A DNA stretch of 64,000 bases from Falsiroseomonas sp050563535. Its GTDB lineage: Bacteria; Pseudomonadota; Alphaproteobacteria; Acetobacterales; Acetobacteraceae. Location of the stretch: assembly GCF_050563535.1 (NCBI RefSeq), contig NZ_JBNXUO010000007.1, positions 1 through 64,000 on the forward strand, written 5' to 3'. Below the pieces are notes generated by a model. That model saw only the letters and a program-made list of their open reading frames with translations, made no database searches and had not been told where the DNA came from. Both the position numbers and the translations under genes were made by a program. Positions within the stretch are counted from its first letter, which is position 1; each line of letters opens with the position of its first letter. Positions 8,818 to 17,697 of the stretch are shown piece by piece.

Positions 8818-9240
8818 TCAGATCCGCTCCCAGAGTGAGGTTTCCTCGTTCAGCCGAGCATGTTCGATGGCGCGGAAATCCCCGCGCGAGACGACGCCCA
8901 CCACCCGGCCCTCCCGCACCAGCGGCACGTGCCGGAACCCCCCATCCTGCATCAGCCGCAGCGCGTCCAGCGCGCCCGCGCCGGGCGGCAGGCTGACGGG
9001 GCGGTGCGTCATCGCCTCCCGCAGGGTGGTGGCGCGCGGGTCGCGGCATTCGGCACCGATGCGGCAGACCGCATCACGGCCCGTGAAGATGCCCAGCAGG
9101 CGGTTGTCCTCCGCCACCACCACGACGCAGCCGACGCGCTTCTCGCGCATCTTCTCGCAGGCCTGCTGCACGGTGGCGTCGGGCGGCAGGGTCACGGGGT
9201 CGCGGTGATGGACCAGGTCGGCGAGGGGACGGTTGTGCAT
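8818..9240 (-). CDS. Tandem CBS-domain protein
   Basis: A 140-residue stand-alone CBS pair (Bateman module). Each half has the expected pattern. CBS1 (about 5-65) reads VTLPPDATVQQACEKMREKRVGCVVVV then LLGIFTGRD. CBS2 (about 70-130) reads VSLPPGAGALDALRLMQDGGFRHVPLV then VVGVVSRGD. Such proteins bind adenine nucleotides and modulate partner enzymes or channels. No partner domain is fused. GAGGA 7 bases before the ATG at 9240 supports this start over 9297. The next downstream gene on this strand is the unknown 121-residue protein. Confidence 0.9.
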   Translation of the reverse strand: MHNRPLADLVHHRDPVTLPPDATVQQACEKMREKRVGCVVVVAEDNRLLGIFTGRDAVCRIGAECRDPRATTLREAMTHRPVSLPPGAGALDALRLMQDGGFRHVPLVREGRVVGVVSRGDFRAIEHARLNEETSLWERI

Positions 9241-9353
9241 CGCGTCCTCGGGGGCTGTGTTGCGTCCGGATGACACTTTCTGCGCGCAGTCTTCCATCGA
9301 CCATGATCTGGCGCAATTGACGCGCGCGCCAGGGCCGGGCGAGCCTGGGGGCC

Positions 9354-10412
9354 ATGCCGCCGGGGGTTGATGCCAGGGTGCCCGATTCGCTGACCGCCGA
9401 CGAGGCCGCGCGCATCCATGCCGCGACCCTCTCCCTCGACACCCATGTGGACATTCCCTGGCCCGACACCCCCGACCCGGCCGGCGAAACCGGGCGGCGG
9501 GTGGACTTCCCGAAGATGCGCCGGGGCGGCATGTCGGGCGCGATCTTCATCGCCTACCTGCCCCAGGGGCCGCGCACCGCGGAGGGGCACGCCGCCGCCG
9601 CCGCGCGGGCCGAGGCGATGCTGCGGGCGATCGCGGCCTCCGCCGCGCCGGATGCCGCGCGCGCCCGCTTCTGCCGCGATGCCGCGGCGCTGGAGGCGGC
9701 GCATGCCGCCGGCCTGACCGGCGTGCTGGCCGCGGTCGAGAACGGCTACGCGATGGGGGAGGACCTGTCGCGGCTCGCGCTCTGGCGCTCGCTCGGCGCG
9801 GTCTACCTGACGCTGACCCACAACGGGCACAACCTGCTGGCCGATTCCGCCATCCCGCGCCCCGATCTCGGCGACGGGCCGGCGCTGCATGGCGGGCTGT
9901 CCGCGCTCGGCCGGCAGGCGATCGCGGAGATGAACCGGGTGGGGCTGCTGGTCGATGTCTCCCACGCCTCGCGCGATGCGATGCTGCAGGCGGCGGAGGC
10001 CTCGCGCACGCCGGTGGTGGCCACGCACACCGCCTGCGCCGCGCTGCGGGCGCATCCCCGCAACCTCGACGACGGGCAGCTCGATGCGCTGAAGGCGGTG
10101 GCGGGGCTGGTGCAGGTCACCGCCGTCGCATCCTTCCTGAAGGAGGCGCCGGCTGGCCATTCTGCGCGGGCGACGGTGGCGGACTACGTGGACCACGTGG
10201 ACCACGCGGTGCGCCGCATCGGCATCGAGCATGTCGGCCTCTCCTCCGACTTCGACGGCGGCGGCGGCTTCGCGGGCTGGCACGACGCGTCGGAGACGGC
10301 GGCGGTCACGGCGGAACTGCACCGCCGCGGCTACGGCGCGCGGGAAATCGGGCTGCTGTGGAGCGGCAACTTCCTGCGGCTCATGCGGCTCGCGGCGATC
10401 GCGGCGCGGTAG
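9354..10412 (+). CDS. Membrane dipeptidase family (M19) protein
   Basis: A 352-residue TIM-barrel metallopeptidase of the renal dipeptidase family, which hydrolyses dipeptides and often D-amino-acid dipeptides. Readable zinc ligands are His31 and Asp33 (DTHVD), bridging Glu129 (VENGY), His204 (VDVSHAS) and His225 (THTACAALRAHPRNL). The SSDFDG motif near the C-terminus is also typical. No signal peptide is visible, so a cytoplasmic location is likely. It lies divergent from the CBS gene with 113 bp between, and convergent with the RGS-like gene 14 bp downstream. Confidence 0.93.
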   Translation: MPPGVDARVPDSLTADEAARIHAATLSLDTHVDIPWPDTPDPAGETGRRVDFPKMRRGGMSGAIFIAYLPQGPRTAEGHAAAAARAEAMLRAIAASAAPDAARARFCRDAAALEAAHAAGLTGVLAAVENGYAMGEDLSRLALWRSLGAVYLTLTHNGHNLLADSAIPRPDLGDGPALHGGLSALGRQAIAEMNRVGLLVDVSHASRDAMLQAAEASRTPVVATHTACAALRAHPRNLDDGQLDALKAVAGLVQVTAVASFLKEAPAGHSARATVADYVDHVDHAVRRIGIEHVGLSSDFDGGGGFAGWHDASETAAVTAELHRRGYGAREIGLLWSGNFLRLMRLAAIAAR

Positions 10413-10426
10413 GCGGGACAGCGCGC

Positions 10427-11011
10427 CTACCAGAGCCCCATCAGGCGGGTGTCGAAGGTCACCGCGGTCAGCTTCGGCGCGTCGGTCCGCAGCGAGTCCG
10501 CGTAATAGGCCGATCCCTGGATCACCTTGTCGGTGTCGAGCGACTTGGCGGCGAGGACATCCGCGAAATTCTCCCGCAGGACGTCCTCGATCCCCGCCAT
10601 CAGGTCGCTGCCGACGGCCCCGCGCGCGCCGCGGTCGCTCCAGTGCTGGAGCTTGCCGATCCAGGTCTTCACCGACCTGATCTCCTCGACCCGCTTCAGC
10701 AGGTCCTGCCTGCGGGAGATGGTGAACTTGGATTCCTTCGAGCCGGGATTGATCGGGCTCAGCAGACTCATGTTCAGCGACGTCCCGATGGAGCCGTCGG
10801 ACTGCTTCAGCCAGGTGTCCACGATGAAGATCGCCCGCCGCTTGCTGGGCGCGTGCTTGAACTGCTGGACCGCCGCCCAGCACGCATACTCGTTGCCCAT
10901 CAGCTCCTGGCACCAGAAGCAGAAGATGCGGTGGTAGGTCTCGACCGGCGGGGAGGCCGCCATCATCGGATGGGCCGTGGCCAGCTCGTCCATCGACTTG
11001 TATTTCGGCAT
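10427..11011 (-). CDS. Orphan protein with an RGS-like helical segment
   Basis: A 194-residue soluble protein starting MPKYKSMDELATAHPMM. I do not recognise it as a whole. Residues about 20-80 resemble the core of a regulator-of-G-protein-signalling fold: an FCFWCQELMGNEYACWAAVQ segment running into QFKH, then AIFIVDTWL and SLNMS. This is comparable to the eukaryotic pattern with an acidic/Asn turn, FW, a basic helix and a conserved Asn before a loop. The remainder is polar and helical and ends AVTFDTRLMGLW. AGGA 6 bases before the ATG at 11011 supports the start over upstream in-frame codons. It is divergent from the NHLM export operon and shares its 248-bp control region. RGS membership is a by-eye hypothesis. 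Confidence 0.6.
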   Translation of the reverse strand: MPKYKSMDELATAHPMMAASPPVETYHRIFCFWCQELMGNEYACWAAVQQFKHAPSKRRAIFIVDTWLKQSDGSIGTSLNMSLLSPINPGSKESKFTISRRQDLLKRVEEIRSVKTWIGKLQHWSDRGARGAVGSDLMAGIEDVLRENFADVLAAKSLDTDKVIQGSAYYADSLRTDAPKLTAVTFDTRLMGLW

Positions 11012-11259
11012 GCGACGTCCTGCGTCCTCGCGAGAGATGCCGGCCGCCGCCGGGCCCGGCACGGAAGCCAGAGGGTTCGAGGCCGTAACATAGGCGGTCC
11101 GGAACGCGCCGGGAATATCTGCGGTGTCGAAGCCCCCGCGCCGACACCACTTCACGTTGCATCGCCGGCCTTGTTGCGATACGCTTGAGACGTAACGTAT
11201 TTTCTGGACAGGCGCGCAGCCGTGACGCTGGTCCGGGACGAACCTCACCGGGCCGACCG
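11012..11259. promoter_or_regulatory. Shared upstream region of the RGS-like gene and NHLM export operon
   Basis: A 248-bp divergent intergenic region. It includes a comparatively AT-rich patch (11170-11205) with a dyad ATACG (11179-11183) and CGTAT (11196-11200) separated by 12 bases, a possible operator or promoter element for the export operon. The only internal ATG frame gives 16 residues, so no NHLM-type precursor peptide is encoded here. Confidence 0.35.
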
Positions 11260-12558
11260 ATGACAGACCAGGCCGCGCCACTGTTCCGCCGCGAGGCGGT
11301 GGCCGAAGCCGCCGCGCCCGACCGCTATGACGAGGCGCTGCGGGTGATGCGGCCCTGGACCTGGGCCGTGGGTGCCGCGCTGTTCGCCATGGCGCTGGTC
11401 GGACTCGTCTGGGCGTCGCTGGTCGACGTGCCGGTTAAGGTCCAGGGCAGGGGCATCCTGCTGCCGCCGGGCGGCGTGGTGGACGTGGTCGCCGACACCG
11501 ATGGCCGGATCGACCGCCTGCTGGCCCGCCCGGGGCAGCGGGTGGAGGCGGGCGCGCCGGTGGCGATGGTCGACCAGTCCGAGGTTCGCCTCCAGCTCGC
11601 CCTGGCCGAGGGCCAGGCCGCCGACGCGATGCGCCAGCTGCGCGAGCTTCGCGCCTTCCACGCGCGGGAGGAGGCGGCGGCGGATGCCTTCCGCGTCGCC
11701 CGCGACGCCGCGCTGGTGCAGACGCTGCGACTGCTTGAAGACAGGCTCGGCATGATGCGGGAGAGGGAGGAGGTGCTGCGCGGGCTCAGCCAGCAGAACC
11801 TCGTGAACCGCGACCGCTTCCTGTTCTCCCGCGTCGAGGTCTTCCAGGTGCGCGAGCAGATCGCGGGGGCGCAGAACGAACGCCAGCAGCTCGTGCTCGA
11901 CCAGCAGCTGAAGCGCACCCAGCGCGAGCGCGAGGTGCTGGAGGCCGAGCGCCGCCAGGACGAGACGGGGCGGCAGGTGGAGGCGCTGCGCGAACGCCTC
12001 ACCCGCCTCGGCGCCGTGCTCGCCCCCTTCGCCGGCCGCGTGGTGGAGGCGAAGGCCAATCCGGGCCAGGTGGTCACCCGCGGCACGCCGCTGCTGACCA
12101 TCGAACGCGACCCCGAGGGCGGCCGCGGCGCGCCGGTCGCGATCCTCTATGTCGGGGCGCAGGACGGCAAGCGGCTGTCGCCGGGGATGCGGGTCGAGGT
12201 CTCGCCCTCCTCCACCCGGCGGGAGGAGCACGGCTTCGTCTTCGGCCGCGTCGCCCGCGTGGCCGACACCCCGGCCTCCTCCGCCGGCCTGCTGCGGACG
12301 TTGCAGAACGACGGTCTGGTGCGCAGCTTCACCACCGCCTTCGGCGGCACGCCCTTCGAGGTGGAGGTGGCGCTGGAGGCCGACCCGGCGACGCGCAGCG
12401 GCCTGCGCTGGTCCACCGCCGCCGGCCCGGAATTCGCGATCGAGAGCGGCACGCTGGCGGATGGCGAATTCACCGTCCGCTCCGTCCGCCTCATCGGCCT
12501 CGCCTTCCCCGCGCTGCGCGGCTGGCTGACGCGCAACGCCGAAGCGGCGGCGCCGTGA
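11260..12558 (+). CDS. NHLM system HlyD-family secretion protein (membrane fusion)
   Basis: A 432-residue periplasmic adaptor that links an inner-membrane ABC exporter to the outer envelope. The short cytoplasmic N-terminus is followed by one membrane helix (about 34-54). Next come the first half of a biotinyl-lipoyl domain (GRIDRLLARPGQRVEAGAPV), a long coiled coil (about 105-245) and the second lipoyl half with AKANPGQVVTRGTPLL. Gene order and size match the first of the three NHLM bacteriocin export proteins (TIGR03794-like). The stop overlaps the GTG of the peptidase/ABC gene (GTGA), indicating translational coupling. Confidence 0.9.
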   Translation: MTDQAAPLFRREAVAEAAAPDRYDEALRVMRPWTWAVGAALFAMALVGLVWASLVDVPVKVQGRGILLPPGGVVDVVADTDGRIDRLLARPGQRVEAGAPVAMVDQSEVRLQLALAEGQAADAMRQLRELRAFHAREEAAADAFRVARDAALVQTLRLLEDRLGMMREREEVLRGLSQQNLVNRDRFLFSRVEVFQVREQIAGAQNERQQLVLDQQLKRTQREREVLEAERRQDETGRQVEALRERLTRLGAVLAPFAGRVVEAKANPGQVVTRGTPLLTIERDPEGGRGAPVAILYVGAQDGKRLSPGMRVEVSPSSTRREEHGFVFGRVARVADTPASSAGLLRTLQNDGLVRSFTTAFGGTPFEVEVALEADPATRSGLRWSTAAGPEFAIESGTLADGEFTVRSVRLIGLAFPALRGWLTRNAEAAAP

Positions 12559-14726
12559 CGGGCGGGCAGGGCGCGGCGGCGGCGCGGGCGCGGCGCGTCC
12601 GCACGCCCACCGTGCTCCAGATGGAGGCGGTGGAATGCGGCGCGGCGGCGCTCGGCATCATCCTTGCCCATCACGGCCGCTTCGTCCCGCTCGAGGAGCT
12701 GCGGCTGGCCTGCGGCGTCTCGCGCGATGGCAGCCGGGCGAGCCATGTGGCGAAGGCCGCGCGCGGCTACGGGATGGAGGTGCAGGCCTTCCGCATCGAG
12801 CCCGCGCACCTGCCGGAGATGGAGCTGCCCCTCATCGCGCATTGGGGGATGAACCACTTCGTGGTGGTGGAGGGGATCGGGCCGCGCCACGCCTGGCTGA
12901 ACGACCCCGCCACCGGCCCGCGGCGCGTCCCGATCGAGGAGCTGGACCGCAACCTGACGGGCGTCGTCATCACGCTGTCGCCCGGGCCCGCCTTCCGGCC
13001 GGGTGGCGAGGCCCCGCGTGCCATCGCCGGGATCCGCCGCCGGCTTCTCGGCAACGAGGCGAGCTTCGGCTACGCGCTCGGCGTCAGCCTGCTGCTGATG
13101 GTGCCCTCGCTGCTGGTGCCGGCCTTCAGCCAGGTCTTCGTGGACGACGTGCTGGTGGGCGGCTTCCATGACTGGCTGCGGCCGCTGCTGCTCGGCATGG
13201 CCGGCACCGCGGTCGTGATGGTCCTGCTGACCTGGCTGCAACTGGACACGCTGCTGCGGCTCGAGACGCGGCTTTCCGTCGCCGGCTCCGCCCGCTTCCT
13301 GGAGAGGCTGACGCGGCTGCCGGTGGGCTTCTTCGCGCAGCGCCACCCGGGCGACGTGGCCGGGCGCGTGCTGCTGAACGACCGCATCGCGCGGCTCGTC
13401 TCGGGCGATGCGGGGCGGGGGCTGCTCGGGCTGATCCAGGCGGCGATCTACGCGGCGGTGATGGCGGTCTACGATGTCGGGCTGACCGCCATCGTGGTGC
13501 TGGCCGCGGGCGTCAACCTCGCGGCCCTCGCCTGGCTCGCGCGGTCGCTCAGTGACGACAACCAGCGCCTGCTGTCGCGCACGCTGCGGACCGACGGCCT
13601 TGCGAAGCAGGGCCTGCAGATGATCGAGACCTACCGCGCCTCGGGCACGGAAGGGATGCTGCTGGCGCAGCTCGCGGGGTCGCGCGCGGCGGTCGCCAAC
13701 CTCACCCAGGGGCTCGCGCTGCGGCGCGCGGTGCTGGAAGGGCTGCCCGGCTTCATCGCCATCCTCGCCGCCGCGGCGGTGCTGGTGGTGGGGGGGGCGC
13801 GGATCATGGCGGCGGAGATGACGGTCGGCCAGCTGGTCGCCTTCCAGGCGCTGGCCATGGCCTTCATGGGACCGGTGACGATGCTGGTCGGCGTGGCGAC
13901 GCAGATGCAGGACGCGAAGGCGAACCTCACCCTGCTCGAGGACACGCTGCACCATCCGCTGGCCGCGGAGTTCGCGCAGCCCCCGGCGCGCGCCGCCGCC
14001 GCGCGCTTCGCAGGCCATGTGGAGCTGCGGGAGGTCACCTTCGGCCACAGCCGGCTGGAGCCGCCGCTGCTCGACCGCGTCTCGCTCGTCATCGAGCCGG
14101 GGCGGCGGCTCGGCATCGTCGGCGGGTCGGGGTCGGGCAAGTCCACGTTGGCGCTGCTGATCGCGGGGCTCTACCGCCCCTGGTCGGGGGGGGTGCTGCT
14201 GGACGGGCGCGACATCGAGGCGATCCCCCGCGCGGAGCTGCGGCGCGAGGTCGCGGTGGTGGACCAGCAGGGCTTTCTGTTCGACGGCACGGTGCGCGAC
14301 GGCATCGCCATGTGGGACGCGACGCTGGCCGATGAGCGCCTGGTTGAATGCGCGCAGGACGCGGTGGTGCACGCCGACATCCTGGCGCGCCGCGGCGGCT
14401 ATGCCGGCCCGGTCGCGGAGGAGGGGCGCAACTGGTCGGGCGGCCAGCGCGCGCGCATGGAACTGGCCCGCGCGCTGGCGACCGACCCCTCGATCCTTGT
14501 GCTGGACGAGGCGACGGCCGCGCTCGACAACCGCACCGAGGCGATGCTGATGCGGAACCTGCGCCGCCGCGGCTGCACCATGCTGATCGTGGCGCACCGG
14601 CTGAACCTGGTGCGCGACTGCGACGAGGTGATCGTGATGGAGCGCGGCCGGATCGTGCAGCGCGGCCGGCCCGAGGACCTCGCCGCGGCGGAGGGGCCGT
14701 TCCGCGCCATGCTCGCCCATGGCTGA
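12555..14726 (+). CDS. NHLM system peptidase-containing ABC transporter (C39 type)
   Basis: A 723-residue exporter that should cleave a double-glycine-type leader and export the core peptide. The N-terminal C39 peptidase (about 15-145) shows the full triad: Cys28 (QMEAVECGAAALG), His101 (WGMNHFVVVEG) and Asp117 (AWLNDPATG). A six-helix transmembrane domain (about 165-460) follows. The ATPase has Walker A GGSGSGKS (about 523-530), signature WSGGQRAR and Walker B ILVLDEATAALD. The start is GTG, overlapping the adaptor stop; the end overlaps the next ABC gene by 8 bp. Intact catalytic residues argue for a working protease and hence a cognate peptide elsewhere in the genome. Confidence 0.93.
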   Translation: MTGGQGAAAARARRVRTPTVLQMEAVECGAAALGIILAHHGRFVPLEELRLACGVSRDGSRASHVAKAARGYGMEVQAFRIEPAHLPEMELPLIAHWGMNHFVVVEGIGPRHAWLNDPATGPRRVPIEELDRNLTGVVITLSPGPAFRPGGEAPRAIAGIRRRLLGNEASFGYALGVSLLLMVPSLLVPAFSQVFVDDVLVGGFHDWLRPLLLGMAGTAVVMVLLTWLQLDTLLRLETRLSVAGSARFLERLTRLPVGFFAQRHPGDVAGRVLLNDRIARLVSGDAGRGLLGLIQAAIYAAVMAVYDVGLTAIVVLAAGVNLAALAWLARSLSDDNQRLLSRTLRTDGLAKQGLQMIETYRASGTEGMLLAQLAGSRAAVANLTQGLALRRAVLEGLPGFIAILAAAAVLVVGGARIMAAEMTVGQLVAFQALAMAFMGPVTMLVGVATQMQDAKANLTLLEDTLHHPLAAEFAQPPARAAAARFAGHVELREVTFGHSRLEPPLLDRVSLVIEPGRRLGIVGGSGSGKSTLALLIAGLYRPWSGGVLLDGRDIEAIPRAELRREVAVVDQQGFLFDGTVRDGIAMWDATLADERLVECAQDAVVHADILARRGGYAGPVAEEGRNWSGGQRARMELARALATDPSILVLDEATAALDNRTEAMLMRNLRRRGCTMLIVAHRLNLVRDCDEVIVMERGRIVQRGRPEDLAAAEGPFRAMLAHG

Positions 14727-17646
14727 CCCCGGCGTCCCGGCGCCCGAGGGCGCGGCCGCGCCCCCGCCGCCCACCCTGCCGCTGCCCGCCCATGCGCCGC
14801 TGATGCTGCACGAGCCCGGCCGGCGCTGGCTGGTCGCGGCGGGGGAGGTGTCGCTGTTCCTCCAGCGCCCGCCGCCCGGCCCGGCGCAGGAAGGCAGCCG
14901 GCGCTTCCTCGGCACCGTGCCGATGGGCGGGATGCTCTGCGGGCTCGGCACCGACGATGCGGGGGGCGTGGTCATCGCCGTCGGCACGGCGGAGACGCAG
15001 CTCCAGGACTTCGACCTGCCCTGGCTGCTGGCCCAGCCGGAACCGGGGCGGCGGCTGGCGGATGCCGTCGCGGCCTGGACGCGGGCGCTGGCGGAGGGGA
15101 TCGCGCGGCCGATGTCGCCGCGGCCGCGGGCCGATCTGGCGCTGGCGGAAGGCGGGCCGGTGCTGCGGCCCGGCGCGGGCGCCACGCTCGCGGCGCGGGG
15201 GCGGCCGGCCTGGGCGCGGTTGCAGGGCGGCAGCTTCCTGCTGTTCGGCCTGGAACGCGTCTCCGGCCTCGTGCCCCTGCCGGCCGAGGCCTGGCTGACC
15301 GGGGGCGGGGGCACCGCGCAGGCGGTGCCGGCGGCCGAGGCGGTGGCGGACCCGGACTGGGAAGCGGGCCTTGCCGCCTTCAACGAGGCGTGCCTCGGCG
15401 CGCTGCCCGCCGCGCTCGCGCTCGACGCGGCGGACGAGATCAACCGCCTGCGGCTCCGCAACGCCCGCGATGCGGAGGCGGAGGCGGAGCAGGCGGCGGC
15501 CTTCGGCAGCATCCTCGGCGTCGCGCCGGCCGAAGGCGGCGCGGCGGCGGACGGCGACCCGCTGATGCCGGTCTTCCGCCTGGTCGCGGCCGAGTTCGGG
15601 TTGCGGGCGAAGCGGCCGGTGCGGGTCAGGCGCATCGACGTGGACGCGGTGCCGACGCTGGAGGAGCTGGCGCGCGCGACGGGCCTGGCGCTGCGCCCGG
15701 TGCGGCTGGAGCCGGGCTGGTGGGGCGCCGACCAGGGGCCGCTGCTCGGCCATCGCACCGACGGCACGCCGGTCGCGCTGCTGCGCCGGCGCGGGGGCTA
15801 CCGGATGCATGCCGCGGGCGCGGCGCCGCAGCCGGTGGATGCGGCGCTGGCGGCCACGCTGCGGCCGGTGGCGCAGGCGCCGCTGCTGCCGCTGCCCCGC
15901 CGGAAGCTGACGATGATGGACCTGCTGGCGGCGGGGATGGAGCGGGGCGGCGGCGACGTGGCGGCGCTGGTCGCGCTGCTGCTGCTCGGCGCCGCGCTCG
16001 GCCAGGCGGTGCCGCTGGCCACCGGCGTCGCCTTCTCGCTGCTCATTCCCGGCGGGCACCTGCCGGAACTCGCGCAGCTCGGCGTCGCGCTGGGGCTGGT
16101 GGCGGGGGTGGGGTGGGTCGCGCAGATCGGCGGCGCCATCGCGCGCGCGCGGATCGAGGCGCGGGCCGGCCCGGCACTGCATGCCGCGGTGTGGGACCGC
16201 GTGCTGCGCCTGCCGCTTGCCACCTTCACGAAGCAGACGGTTGGGGAGACATCGGGGCGCGCGGCGTCGGCGGTCGGCATCGCGGCGCAGCTGCGCATGT
16301 TCGCCTTCGTGCTGGCCACCGCGGTCGCGACCATCCTGTCCTCCACCGCGATGATGCTGCTGTCGCAGCCGGTCGCGGCGGGCATCGCGCTCGGCCTGCT
16401 GCTGGTGCAGATAGGGGTGGCGAACCTGTTCGGCTGGCTCCAGGCGCGCGCCTTCGCGACCGGCGAGTCCCTGTCGGGCCTGGCGGATGCGATGGTGTTC
16501 CAGATCGTCTCCGGCGTGGTGAAGCTGCGCCTGTCGGGGGCGGAGGCGCGGGCGCAGGGCGTCTGGGCCACGCGCTTCGCGGAGATGCGCCGGCGGATGA
16601 CCGCGGCGCGGCGCATCGGCAACGCCTATGACGCCTTCGCGGCGGGCTTCGCGGTGCTGTCCACCGCCGGCGCCTTCTTCATCATCGCGATGATGCAGCG
16701 GGTGGAGCCGGGCCAGGCGCCACCGAGCCTGGCGGCGGTGATGACCTTCATCTCGGCCTATGGGCTGATGGTGGCGGCGGGGACGCAGCTGGGCAAGGCG
16801 ATGTTCGGCCTGTGGTTCCTGATCCCGAGCGTCAAGTTCGCCCGGCCGCTGATGGATGCGGTGCCGGAAGGCGATGCCGGCCGCGTCGATCCCGGCCGGC
16901 TCGCCGGGCAGGTGGAGCTGTCGAACGTCACTTTCCGCTACCCGGGCGCGGAGGCGCCGGTCTTCGCGGGGCTGTCGCTGCGGATCGAGGCGGGGGAGTT
17001 CGTGGCGATCGTCGGCCGGTCCGGCGTGGGCAAGTCCACGCTGGTGCGGCTGCTGCTGGGGCTGGAGGAGCCGGCCTCGGGCGCGATCTACCTCGACGGG
17101 CACGACCTGCGGGGGCTCGACCTCGCGGTGCTGCGGCGGCAGGTGGCGACGGTGCTGCAAGCCGGCCGGGTGCCGCCGGGCAGCCTGCGCGACGCCGTGC
17201 GCGGGCTGACCGACGCCGCCGAGGAGGAGGTGTGGCGCGCGCTGGACCGCGCCGCGCTCGGTGCCGATGTCCGCGCCATGCCGATGGGGCTCGAGACGAT
17301 GCTGACGGATGCGGCGCGCGTGCTGTCGGGCGGGCAGGTGCAGCGGCTGCTGCTGGCGCGCGCGCTGCTGCAGAAGCCCGCCGTGCTCGTCCTGGACGAG
17401 GCGACCAGCGCGCTCGACAACGTCACCCAGCGCGCGACCATGCGGGCGGTGCGGGACCTGCCGGCGACGCGCATCGTCATCGCCCACCGCCTGTCCACTA
17501 TCCGCCATGCCGACCGGATCATCGTGCTGGATGGCGGCCGCATCGCCGAGATGGGCACCTTCGAGCAGCTGCTGGGCCGCCGCGGCGGGATCTTCCACCG
17601 GCAATACGCCGAGGAGGCGAAGTGGCAGGCGGGCCGGAAGGGATAG
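14719..17646 (+). CDS. NHLM system second ABC transporter, ATP-binding/permease
   Basis: A 975-residue protein, the third component of NHLM export loci (TIGR03797-like). The roughly 400-residue N-terminal part lacks a C39 peptidase and has only weak similarity to a nucleotide-binding regulatory domain. It is followed by a transmembrane domain (about 410-700) and an ATPase with Walker A GRSGVGKST (about 766-774), signature LSGGQVQRL and Walker B VLVLDEATSALD. It overlaps the upstream ABC gene by 8 bp (ATGGCTGA), so the three genes form one operon. The two ABC proteins probably act as a pair. Confidence 0.92.
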   Translation: MADPGVPAPEGAAAPPPPTLPLPAHAPLMLHEPGRRWLVAAGEVSLFLQRPPPGPAQEGSRRFLGTVPMGGMLCGLGTDDAGGVVIAVGTAETQLQDFDLPWLLAQPEPGRRLADAVAAWTRALAEGIARPMSPRPRADLALAEGGPVLRPGAGATLAARGRPAWARLQGGSFLLFGLERVSGLVPLPAEAWLTGGGGTAQAVPAAEAVADPDWEAGLAAFNEACLGALPAALALDAADEINRLRLRNARDAEAEAEQAAAFGSILGVAPAEGGAAADGDPLMPVFRLVAAEFGLRAKRPVRVRRIDVDAVPTLEELARATGLALRPVRLEPGWWGADQGPLLGHRTDGTPVALLRRRGGYRMHAAGAAPQPVDAALAATLRPVAQAPLLPLPRRKLTMMDLLAAGMERGGGDVAALVALLLLGAALGQAVPLATGVAFSLLIPGGHLPELAQLGVALGLVAGVGWVAQIGGAIARARIEARAGPALHAAVWDRVLRLPLATFTKQTVGETSGRAASAVGIAAQLRMFAFVLATAVATILSSTAMMLLSQPVAAGIALGLLLVQIGVANLFGWLQARAFATGESLSGLADAMVFQIVSGVVKLRLSGAEARAQGVWATRFAEMRRRMTAARRIGNAYDAFAAGFAVLSTAGAFFIIAMMQRVEPGQAPPSLAAVMTFISAYGLMVAAGTQLGKAMFGLWFLIPSVKFARPLMDAVPEGDAGRVDPGRLAGQVELSNVTFRYPGAEAPVFAGLSLRIEAGEFVAIVGRSGVGKSTLVRLLLGLEEPASGAIYLDGHDLRGLDLAVLRRQVATVLQAGRVPPGSLRDAVRGLTDAAEEEVWRALDRAALGADVRAMPMGLETMLTDAARVLSGGQVQRLLLARALLQKPAVLVLDEATSALDNVTQRATMRAVRDLPATRIVIAHRLSTIRHADRIIVLDGGRIAEMGTFEQLLGRRGGIFHRQYAEEAKWQAGRKG

Positions 17647-17697
17647 GCCACCCGCCGGCCGGGGACGCGGTGGGCGGGGAGGGGCGATACCGCCGCG

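Noticed and set aside
11012..11259. Hidden NHLM precursor peptide upstream of the export operon
   Set aside because: The only ATG frame gives 16 residues and stops; there is no leader-like helix and no Gly-Gly site.
12147..17604. Very long minus-strand open frames opposite the NHLM ABC genes
   Set aside because: Very high GC removes stop codons from antisense frames. The translations are Arg/Pro/His-rich without domains, while the plus strand has full ABC motifs.
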